Source: Caldifarciminota bacterium UBA3073 (GTDB taxonomy: Bacteria; Hydrothermota; UBA3073). From it: a stretch of 6,231 nt of DNA. Below the pieces are notes generated by a model that saw only the letters and a program-made list of their open reading frames with translations, was not told where the DNA came from and made no database searches. The stretch's first letter is position 1. Every line of letters begins with the position of its first letter. Below, piece after piece: positions 1 to 4,587 of the stretch. A program made the translations under genes and the position numbers. Where the stretch lies: positions 1-6,231 of the forward strand of contig DFBT01000004.1 of the NCBI GenBank assembly GCA_002366725.1, given 5' to 3'.

Positions 1-1
1 T

Positions 2-22
2 CTTCAATAGTCAATCTTCAAT
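2..22. repeat. heptanucleotide tandem repeat, window-edge fragment
   Basis: Three heptads in register, CTTCAAT, AGTCAAT and CTTCAAT, read on the plus strand. Their complement matches the NATTGAC consensus of the longer arrays at 1115-1220 and 2797-2894. The orientation is the same as the 4504-4587 array and opposite to the other two. It lies just downstream of the mraY stop and runs to the window edge, so its true length is unknown. Three units alone would be weak evidence; the match to the longer arrays supports the call. Confidence 0.6.
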
Positions 23-30
23 TTCACTGT

Positions 31-1107
31 CTATCTTATCTTAAGTGTAGATATTGCAATCAATGTAAAGAGAATACCCACTATCCAGAACCTCACCACC
101 AGTTTACACTCGGGCACTCCCATAAGCTCAAAGTGGTGGTGGAGGGGCGCCATTTTAAAAAATCTCCTTTTCGTCCTCTTGTAATGTAACACCTGTATTA
201 TCACGGATAATGCCTCCGCCACGAACACTCCACACACAAGTATCAACAAAATTTCCTGCTTTATGAGAATCGCAGAAACGCCTATCAATCCTCCAAGGGG
301 AAGGGAGGACATATCGCCCATAAATGCCTCTGCGGGATGCGCATTAAACCACAAGAAACCAATTGCAGTTCCTACAACCGATGCAAGTACTACCGCAACT
401 TCTCCACCACCGGGAATGAAAAGTATATTAAGATAGGAGGCAAACTTATAATGACCCACTAAATATGAAAGCACAACATAAGCCCCGGCAGATATCCCCG
501 CAAGACCGCATGCAAGTCCATCGATGCCATCGGCTATGTTTACACTGTTGGATGTCGCAACTACAATGAATACTACAAATGGGATATAGAAAACGCCCAA
601 ATTCCAGAAGATGTTTTTGATAAAGAGGAGTGTGGTCATGGTTGCGTAACCGGGATTCTTTGAAAAAATTACCATATACAGGGCGATGGGAATGGCAATG
701 AGCATCTGCCACATAAACTTGTATTTGCCGAGCATACCTCTACCCCGTCTTACCTTCTTTACATCGTCTACAAGGCCAAGGGTTGCGAGTGTAAATGCCG
801 TGTACATCATAACCCATACATACGGTTCCTTAACATCCGCCCACAGGAGAGATGAAACTATCACGGCTAAAAGGATTAGCGGCCCAGCCAGCGGTGTACC
901 TTTCTTTACCTCGTGTTTTTTGAGTGTTGCTTCTCTTATTCCCGAGACAAACCCCCGGTATTTGAGCCATTTTATCACATGAGGACCAAATACCACCATT
1001 ATAATGAGCGCCGTTGCACCAGCATAAGCTGCCCTGAATGTGATGTACCTGAAGAGATTAAACACACCGAATCTCGTGGCAAGTGGATATAAGAAATGAT
1101 ATAGCAT
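31..1107 (-). CDS. mraY: phospho-N-acetylmuramoyl-pentapeptide transferase MraY
   Basis: MraY transfers phospho-MurNAc-pentapeptide from UDP to undecaprenyl phosphate in the cytoplasmic membrane, making lipid I. The product is 358 aa, close to the usual 320-360, with about ten hydrophobic segments. Family motifs are visible: FRYITFRA near residue 19, LVDDVKK (D114, D115), NSVNIADGIDGLA (187-199), FNAHPAEAFMGD with D265, and MAPLHHHFE with H323-H325. The aspartates and histidines are those of the known active site. Two conserved glycine-rich stretches deviate: GTPLAGP (70-76) where GTPTMGG is usual, and GDMSSL (264-269) where GDxGSL is usual. I chose ATG at 1107 because MLYHFLYPLATRF fits the family N-terminus; an in-frame TTG at 1116 lies inside a repeat. 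Neither start has a clear Shine-Dalgarno. The stop is TAG. It is the last dcw gene visible; murD would be expected beyond the left edge. Confidence 0.97.
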   Translation of the reverse strand: MLYHFLYPLATRFGVFNLFRYITFRAAYAGATALIIMVVFGPHVIKWLKYRGFVSGIREATLKKHEVKKGTPLAGPLILLAVIVSSLLWADVKEPYVWVMMYTAFTLATLGLVDDVKKVRRGRGMLGKYKFMWQMLIAIPIALYMVIFSKNPGYATMTTLLFIKNIFWNLGVFYIPFVVFIVVATSNSVNIADGIDGLACGLAGISAGAYVVLSYLVGHYKFASYLNILFIPGGGEVAVVLASVVGTAIGFLWFNAHPAEAFMGDMSSLPLGGLIGVSAILIKQEILLILVCGVFVAEALSVIIQVLHYKRTKRRFFKMAPLHHHFELMGVPECKLVVRFWIVGILFTLIAISTLKIR

Positions 1108-1114
1108 AGGTAGC

Positions 1115-1220
1115 AATTGACGATTGACTATTTACAATTGACGATTGACTATTTACAATTGACTATTGACTATTGACCAATAACTATTAACAATTAACGA
1201 TTTTAGGATTGACAATTTAC
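1115..1220. repeat. heptanucleotide tandem repeat array (NATTGAC), about 15 units
   Basis: The stretch reads as consecutive 7-mers AATTGAC, GATTGAC, TATTTAC, AATTGAC, GATTGAC, TATTTAC, AATTGAC, TATTGAC, TATTGAC, CAATAAC, TATTAAC, AATTAAC, GATTTTA, then a one-base slip, GATTGAC and AATTTAC. The first six heptads form a 21-bp unit repeated exactly twice (1115-1135 and 1136-1156). Divergence rises toward the murF-proximal end. The array begins 7 nt upstream of the preferred mraY start, where a ribosome binding site would normally be. It is the first element of the 316-nt mraY-murF spacer; function is unknown. Confidence 0.88.
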
Positions 1221-1221
1221 T

Positions 1222-1310
1222 CCCTACGCCTTATTTATCCCGTGAAATGCGACCTGTCCCGTGAAATGTTTAACTATTTCCTCGGGAAGCATATTTCACT
1301 GGGACGCCCT
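1222..1310. repeat. nested palindromic element, copy A
   Basis: The outer arms are TCCCGTGAAATGC (1238-1250) and GCATATTTCACTGGGA (1289-1304), which pair with small bulges. Inside lies a second hairpin, 1257-1287, with arms TCCCGTGAAAT and ATTTCCTCGGGA around a GTTTAACT loop. The inner hairpin resembles the whole of copy B (1422-1470), so copy A looks like one palindrome inserted in another. The first 23 nt (1222-1244) are identical to 1422-1444. A 51-nt block (1243-1293) and a 17-nt block (1294-1310) are identical to parts of copy C 3.1 kb away. There is no coding content and no U-tract, so it is not an intrinsic terminator. Confidence 0.88.
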
Positions 1311-1334
1311 TCGCTCTACGCCCTACCATCTCTT

Positions 1335-1362
1335 GTCTTTGGTCTGTTGTCTTGGGTCTTTT
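1335..1362. repeat. short GTCTNNN heptad array
   Basis: Four 7-mers in register, GTCTTTG, GTCTGTT, GTCTTGG and GTCTTTT, all keep the first four bases. Two similar heptads, GTCTGTG and GTCTGCG, occur at 4574-4587, in register with the NATTGAC-type array there, so the two heptad types may be related. It sits in the middle of the mraY-murF spacer and leads into a pyrimidine tract. The array is short and degenerate. Confidence 0.55.
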
Positions 1363-1379
1363 ATCCTTTTCCCTTTTTA
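1358..1379. repeat. pyrimidine-rich TTATCCTTTTCC tract, copy 1
   Basis: A C/T-rich stretch containing TTTATCCTTTTCCC. Related tracts occur at 4318-4333 and 4476-4502, flanking palindrome copy C. On the minus (coding) strand it reads as purine-rich GGGAAAAGGATAAA. It is low complexity, so homology between the copies is suggestive only. Confidence 0.45.
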
Positions 1380-1380
1380 C

Positions 1381-1412
1381 CTAATCAACTAATTAACTAA
1401 TTAACTAATCAA
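1381..1412. repeat. octanucleotide tandem repeat (CTAATYAA) x4
   Basis: Four uninterrupted 8-mers, CTAATCAA, CTAATTAA, CTAATTAA and CTAATCAA, followed by a partial CT. The only variation is C/T at position 6, arranged symmetrically. The period of eight differs from the heptad arrays elsewhere in the window. It fills the gap between the pyrimidine tract and palindrome copy B, next to the murF stop codon. Confidence 0.85.
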
Positions 1413-1421
1413 CTTCCTTCG

Positions 1422-1470
1422 CCCTACGCCTTATTTATCCCGTGGAATGTGTTAACTATTCCACTGGGAC
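1422..1470. repeat. palindromic element, copy B (simple form), overlapping the murF 3' end
   Basis: Arms TCCCGTGGAAT (1438-1448) and ATTCCACTGGGA (1458-1469) pair with a single bulge around a GTGTTAACT loop. The left flank 1422-1444 is identical to copy A, and the loop and right arm resemble the inner hairpin of copy A. This is the simplest of the three copies. It contains the murF stop codon (TAG, 1424-1426) and the last 15 murF codons. No U-tract follows on either strand, so I do not call a terminator. Confidence 0.85.
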
Positions 1471-2791
1471 GCTCTACGCCCAGCTCCTCCACCACTTTCT
1501 CCATTTTCATCTTTCTCGACCCCTTGATGAGTAGGATATCCCCGGCTTTAACGAAATCTTTGAGGTCACTCGCGAGCATCGATATGTCACTGTACGATGA
1601 GACAGTGGGAACATCCGTCTCTTTTGTAAATTCCCGAGCAAGCTCACCGTATGTGAAGAGCGCACATATGCCGTATTCGCTCAATCTTTTTCCAATTTCC
1701 CTGTGAAATTGTGCCGCTCGCTCTCCCAATTCGAGCATATCACCAAGAACCGCTATCTTCCTCCCCTTGAGGAGCCTTAAAGTATCAAGCGATGTAACAA
1801 CCGATACGGGATTTGAGTTATATGTGGAGTCTATGACAAGGATATCTCCGATACGAATTTTCCTGTCCCTTCCCCCCTCTGGGACTGCCTTCTTAAGAGC
1901 GGCAACCGTCTCGTTTCTGTCTATTCCCAGCATATCACCCATTACTATGGAAACAAGCGCATTATATACATTATGTTTTCCCAAAAGGGAGAGAGAAAAA
2001 CTGGTTTTGTCCACCCTGAATGTAGAGCCATCCGGGGTAAGCGTTATATCCTCCGCCCTCACATCGCCGTTTTCTATACCAAATGTAATAACTTTCTTTT
2101 TTCTCCCCAGGTCCTTTATTATCCCTCTCAGCATATCGTCGTCTGCATTTAAAATAACTGTATGAGAGAACGATGCTACCTCAAGTTTTTCGTTGAGAAT
2201 CTCTTCAAGGGAACCGAGATTACCCACATGCACCGGTGCGATGTTTGTGATAACACCAATTGCGGGTTTTGTTATCTCCGACAGGTGCCTTATCTCACCT
2301 CTGTGGTTCATGCCGAATTCAAGAAGGAGCACCTCACAGTCACACCGCAGTTTGAATATAGTGAGCGGAATGCCTATATCATTGTTATAACTGCGGGGGG
2401 ATGTGAGCACATGGAACCCCCTCTCAAGCACGAGAGAGGTAAGCTGTTTTGTTGTCGTTTTACCATTTGAACCCGTTATGGCGATGGTCACGGGACTGAA
2501 TTTATCTCTGTAAAACGACGCGAGCCGGGACAGGGCTACTCTGGTATCTTTAACCAAAACCACATCTCCGCCCGTATCCTTTTCAATCACAGAGAATAGA
2601 CTTCCCTTTTGCCTTACCTCGCTTAGAAAATCGTGCCCATCGTATCTTTCTCCCCTGATGGCGAAAAAGACCTCGTTTGGCGCTATAGTCCTGGAGTCTA
2701 TAGAGATACCGCCGATTTCAAAGTCATTCTCGGGCATCCCCACTGCCTTACCTTCTATCGCCCCCATGAGCTCGTTTTTCGTAAGTTGCAT
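1424..2791 (-). CDS. murF: UDP-N-acetylmuramoyl-tripeptide--D-alanyl-D-alanine ligase MurF
   Basis: This cytoplasmic ATP-dependent ligase adds D-Ala-D-Ala to the UDP-MurNAc-tripeptide, the last soluble stem-peptide step. The product is 455 aa, normal for MurF. The N-terminal uridine-binding domain carries SIDSRTIAPNEVFFAIRGERYDGHDF (residues 30-55). The ATP-binding centre has the P-loop ITGSNGKTTTK (105-115, K111), SYNNDIGIPLT (134-144), EFGMNHRGEI (158-167) and NIAPVHVGNLGS (183-194). The C-terminal domain has DSTYNSNP (321-328), LGDMLELGE (349-357) and IKGSRKMKMEKVVEEL (422-437). The YNxNP and KGSR motifs separate it from MurE. Residues 441-455 are encoded by palindrome copy B and look like an acquired tail. 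The start is ATG at 2791; a heptad array begins 5 nt upstream and no properly spaced Shine-Dalgarno is seen, only GAGAG abutting the ATG. The stop is TAG. Confidence 0.97.
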   Translation of the reverse strand: MQLTKNELMGAIEGKAVGMPENDFEIGGISIDSRTIAPNEVFFAIRGERYDGHDFLSEVRQKGSLFSVIEKDTGGDVVLVKDTRVALSRLASFYRDKFSPVTIAITGSNGKTTTKQLTSLVLERGFHVLTSPRSYNNDIGIPLTIFKLRCDCEVLLLEFGMNHRGEIRHLSEITKPAIGVITNIAPVHVGNLGSLEEILNEKLEVASFSHTVILNADDDMLRGIIKDLGRKKKVITFGIENGDVRAEDITLTPDGSTFRVDKTSFSLSLLGKHNVYNALVSIVMGDMLGIDRNETVAALKKAVPEGGRDRKIRIGDILVIDSTYNSNPVSVVTSLDTLRLLKGRKIAVLGDMLELGERAAQFHREIGKRLSEYGICALFTYGELAREFTKETDVPTVSSYSDISMLASDLKDFVKAGDILLIKGSRKMKMEKVVEELGVERPSGIVNTFHGINKA

Positions 2792-2796
2792 CTCTC

Positions 2797-2894
2797 AATT
2801 GACGATTGACTATTGACTATTGAAGATTGATTATTGACGATTGACCGTTAGCCATTTACAATCGAAAATTGACAATTGACGATTGAAAATTTAC
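2797..2894. repeat. heptanucleotide tandem repeat array (NATTGAC), 14 units in perfect register
   Basis: Fourteen consecutive 7-mers with no slip: AATTGAC, GATTGAC, TATTGAC, TATTGAA, GATTGAT, TATTGAC, GATTGAC, CGTTAGC, CATTTAC, AATCGAA, AATTGAC, AATTGAC, GATTGAA, AATTTAC. The register survives although several units in the middle are divergent. The array makes up nearly the whole 99-nt spacer between murF and murE. The last heptad overlaps the murE stop codon (TAA, 2891-2893) and one base of the preceding Ala codon. The orientation matches 1115-1220. Confidence 0.9.
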
Positions 2895-4312
2895 GCTTGC
2901 CCCACCGCCTCCCTCACCACCTCCCTGTCATCGAATGGTCTTTTCTCTTCGCCGATAATCTGGTAGGTCTCGTGCCCCTTGCCGAGTACGAGTACGATGT
3001 CGTCTTCATTTGCTGCATCGATTGCCCTCACGATTGCCTCTCTTCTATCGGGAACGACCTCATAATTTTTTGTCCGTATCCCTTCCTCTATCTCCCTTAT
3101 TATGGATATCGGGTCTTCACTTCTTGGATTATCGGATGTTATGAACACATAGTCTGATAGTCTGGTTGCGACTTCTCCCATCATAGACCTTTTTCCCCTG
3201 TCTCTATCACCCCCACAACCGAATACCGTTATTATCCTACCCCCTGTAAATTCTCTTGCAGATTCCAATACAGCCGTCATCGCATCCGGTGTATGTGCGA
3301 AGTCCACAATAACATTTCCAATTCGCTCGAACCTGCCGGGGATGGCATCAACACCTTCAATACCTTGAGCTATACATGACGATGGAAGGCCATCCTCTCT
3401 CGCGGCGGCATACGCAAGGAGTATGTTAGATATATTATGTCTTCCCGCCAACCTGGAGTAAAGTTTCTCCTTACCATATGGGGTATTTATCTCCATCTCC
3501 ACACCGTTCACTCCCAAAGAGATTATATTTCCGCGATAATCCGATCCATTCTCACCTCCGTAACTCACAACTCTCGCCCCCGTATGTGATTTGAAGAGAT
3601 TGAAATAATCTCCCCGCGGGAGTACGGCAACGGCACTCTTCTTCAAAGTTCTAAAAAGGGACAGTTTCGTCTCCACATAAGCCTCAAGTGTTCGATGAAA
3701 ATCGAGGTGGTCTCTTCCAATGCATGTGAGCCCCGCAATATCAAAATCTATCCCCTCTATGCGGCTCTGGGCTATTCCGTGAGAGGATACCTCCATAACA
3801 AGGGTCTCAACACCCTCTCCCGTCATTCGGTGCATCAACCTTGCTATATCCAATGATTCGGGGGTGGTCCTATCGGCGGGCAATACAGAGATTGATATCC
3901 TATAAACAATCGTTCCTATAAGTCCGCACGCATTGCCGCAAGCCTCATAGATTGAATGCAGGAGAATTGCCGCCGTGCTCTTTCCATTTGTCCCGGTGAT
4001 TCCTATTACCTTCATCTTCTCCGATGGTTCACCGTAGAACCTCTGCGACATAACTGCGAGCAGCTTTCTCGAGTTGGACACAACTATTTTCGGGTACGGA
4101 ATATCGATATCCTCTGTTACGATAAATAGAGCTGCCCCCCTCTTATGAGCATCTTCTATAAAACGGTGCGAGTTTATCCTCTCCCCCTTTCTCGCAAAGA
4201 ATATATATCCGGGTTTCACATCCCGCGAGTCATACGCAAGCCCTTTAATATTCGTGTTTACGAGACCGGAGTCAAGGGATATGTTGTCCGGTATGAGTCG
4301 TCTCAATAGCAT
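2891..4312 (-). CDS. murE: UDP-MurNAc-L-Ala-D-Glu:meso-diaminopimelate ligase MurE
   Basis: This cytoplasmic ligase adds the third stem-peptide residue to UDP-MurNAc-L-Ala-D-Glu using ATP. The product is 473 aa, slightly short of the usual 480-500 but complete. The N-terminal domain has YDSRDVKPGYIFFARKGE (27-44). The central domain has the P-loop GITGTNGKST (104-113, K111), TTPES (149-153), EVSSHGI (174-180), RDHLDFH (200-206) and AYVETK, whose K216 matches the carbamylated lysine of Mur ligases. The C-terminal domain has FAHTPDAM (338-345), FGCGGDRDRGKR (364-375), DNPRSEDP (394-401) and LGKGHE (443-448). DNPR is the known signature for meso-diaminopimelate rather than L-lysine. ATG at 4312 has a good Shine-Dalgarno, AAAGGA, 8 nt upstream. 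The TAA stop falls in the heptad array that forms the murE-murF spacer. It is 255 nt downstream of the PBP gene. Confidence 0.97.
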   Translation of the reverse strand: MLLRRLIPDNISLDSGLVNTNIKGLAYDSRDVKPGYIFFARKGERINSHRFIEDAHKRGAALFIVTEDIDIPYPKIVVSNSRKLLAVMSQRFYGEPSEKMKVIGITGTNGKSTAAILLHSIYEACGNACGLIGTIVYRISISVLPADRTTPESLDIARLMHRMTGEGVETLVMEVSSHGIAQSRIEGIDFDIAGLTCIGRDHLDFHRTLEAYVETKLSLFRTLKKSAVAVLPRGDYFNLFKSHTGARVVSYGGENGSDYRGNIISLGVNGVEMEINTPYGKEKLYSRLAGRHNISNILLAYAAAREDGLPSSCIAQGIEGVDAIPGRFERIGNVIVDFAHTPDAMTAVLESAREFTGGRIITVFGCGGDRDRGKRSMMGEVATRLSDYVFITSDNPRSEDPISIIREIEEGIRTKNYEVVPDRREAIVRAIDAANEDDIVLVLGKGHETYQIIGEEKRPFDDREVVREAVGQA

Positions 4313-4317
4313 ATCAA

Positions 4318-4333
4318 ATTTCCTTTATCCTTT
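4318..4333. repeat. pyrimidine-rich TTTATCCTTTCC tract, copy 2
   Basis: A C/T-rich run resembling tracts at 1358-1379 and 4476-4502. It adjoins the left side of palindrome copy C and supplies the murE ribosome binding site on the minus strand. Being low complexity, common descent with the other tracts is not certain. Confidence 0.4.
4321..4326 (-). promoter_or_regulatory. Shine-Dalgarno sequence of murE
   Basis: The coding strand reads AAAGGA followed by an 8-nt spacer (AATTTGAT) and the murE ATG. It is the only well-placed Shine-Dalgarno of the four genes. It lies inside the purine-rich (minus-strand) tract that recurs at 4476-4502 and 1358-1379. Confidence 0.7.
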
Positions 4334-4352
4334 CCACGCCCTATTTATCCCG

Positions 4353-4385
4353 CCTGCCCCGCAGAAGCGAAGCTATTCAGCGGGG
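4353..4385. repeat. 33-nt hairpin insertion within copy C
   Basis: CCCCGC (4357-4362) and GCGGGG (4380-4385) form a perfect 6-bp GC stem around a 17-nt loop that contains a small AGC-GAA-GCT hairpin. The segment lies exactly between TTTATCCCG and TGAAATGCG, which are contiguous in copy A, so its boundaries follow from direct comparison. Confidence 0.8.
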
Positions 4386-4436
4386 TGAAATGCGACCTGT
4401 CCCGTGAAATGTTTAACTATTTCCTCGGGAAGCATA

Positions 4437-4457
4437 ACTTGCCTGACGGCAGTCAGG
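4437..4457. repeat. 21-nt hairpin insertion within copy C
   Basis: CCTGAC (4442-4447) and GTCAGG (4452-4457) form a perfect 6-bp stem with a GGCA loop, preceded by ACTTG. It interrupts the sequence GCATA/TTTCAC that is continuous in copy A at 1289-1298. It shares no obvious sequence with the 33-nt insertion, so it appears to be a separate element type. Confidence 0.75.
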
Positions 4458-4475
4458 TTTCACTGGGACGCCCTA

Positions 4476-4502
4476 CCCTTTTTCCCTTATCCTTTTTCCT
4501 TT
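4476..4502. repeat. pyrimidine-rich CCTTATCCTTTTTCC tract, copy 3
   Basis: A C/T-only run apart from one A, containing CCCTTATCCTTTTTCC. It borders the right side of palindrome copy C, mirroring copy 2 on the left. It leads directly into the heptad array at 4504. Confidence 0.45.
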
Positions 4503-4503
4503 G

Positions 4504-4587
4504 ATCAATCGTCAATCGTAAATTGTCAATCGTAAATTGTCAATCGTAAATTGTCAATCGTAAATTGTCATCGGTCTGTGGTCTGCG
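4504..4587. repeat. heptanucleotide tandem repeat array, 12 units, entering the PBP gene
   Basis: On the plus strand the units are ATCAATC, then GTCAATC-GTAAATT four times, then GTCATCG, GTCTGTG and GTCTGCG, all in one 7-nt register. The four GTCAATC-GTAAATT dimers (4511-4566) are perfect 14-bp repeats, the least diverged array in the window. The orientation is opposite to 1115-1220 and 2797-2894. The last three units lie inside the PBP reading frame and encode its final residues TQTTDR and the TGA stop (4568-4570). Confidence 0.88.

Larger units (their letters stand above)
4336..4474. repeat. nested palindromic element, copy C (copy A plus two inserted hairpins)
   Basis: It aligns end to end with copy A. 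ACGCC(C/T)TATTTATCCCG matches on the left, then 4386-4436 is identical to 1243-1293 (51 nt) and 4458-4474 is identical to 1294-1310 (17 nt). Two extra segments absent from copy A interrupt it: 4353-4385 (33 nt) and 4437-4457 (21 nt), each a small hairpin. The element occupies more than half of the 255-nt ftsI-murE spacer. It has no coding content and no transposase nearby. No U-run follows, so it is not a standard terminator. Confidence 0.9.

Noticed and set aside
5..30. Fragment of the palindromic element (ATTTCACTG at 21-29) downstream of mraY
   Set aside because: Only nine bases match an arm of copies A and C, and the window edge prevents finding the other arm.
1108..1116. TTG at 1116 as the mraY start, giving 361 aa
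   Set aside because: It lies within the repeat boundary without a Shine-Dalgarno, and the ATG at 1107 better fits the family N-terminus.
1115..1220. CRISPR array
   Set aside because: The units are 7 nt and contiguous, with no 25-40-nt repeats, no unique spacers and no cas genes.
1209..1400. 63-aa plus-strand reading frame in the mraY-murF spacer
   Set aside because: It is built entirely from repeat elements (heptads, palindrome copy A, pyrimidine tract), has no ribosome binding site and shows no protein-like features.
1238..1469. Palindrome copies A and B as intrinsic terminators
   Set aside because: Neither strand has a U-run after the stem, the arms contain bulges, and they lie between genes that should be co-transcribed.
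1115..2894. TTGAC motifs in the heptad arrays as promoter -35 boxes
   Set aside because: TTGAC occurs in almost every unit as a by-product of the repeat. In the 1115 and 2797 arrays it lies on the strand opposite the genes, and no paired -10 element stands out.
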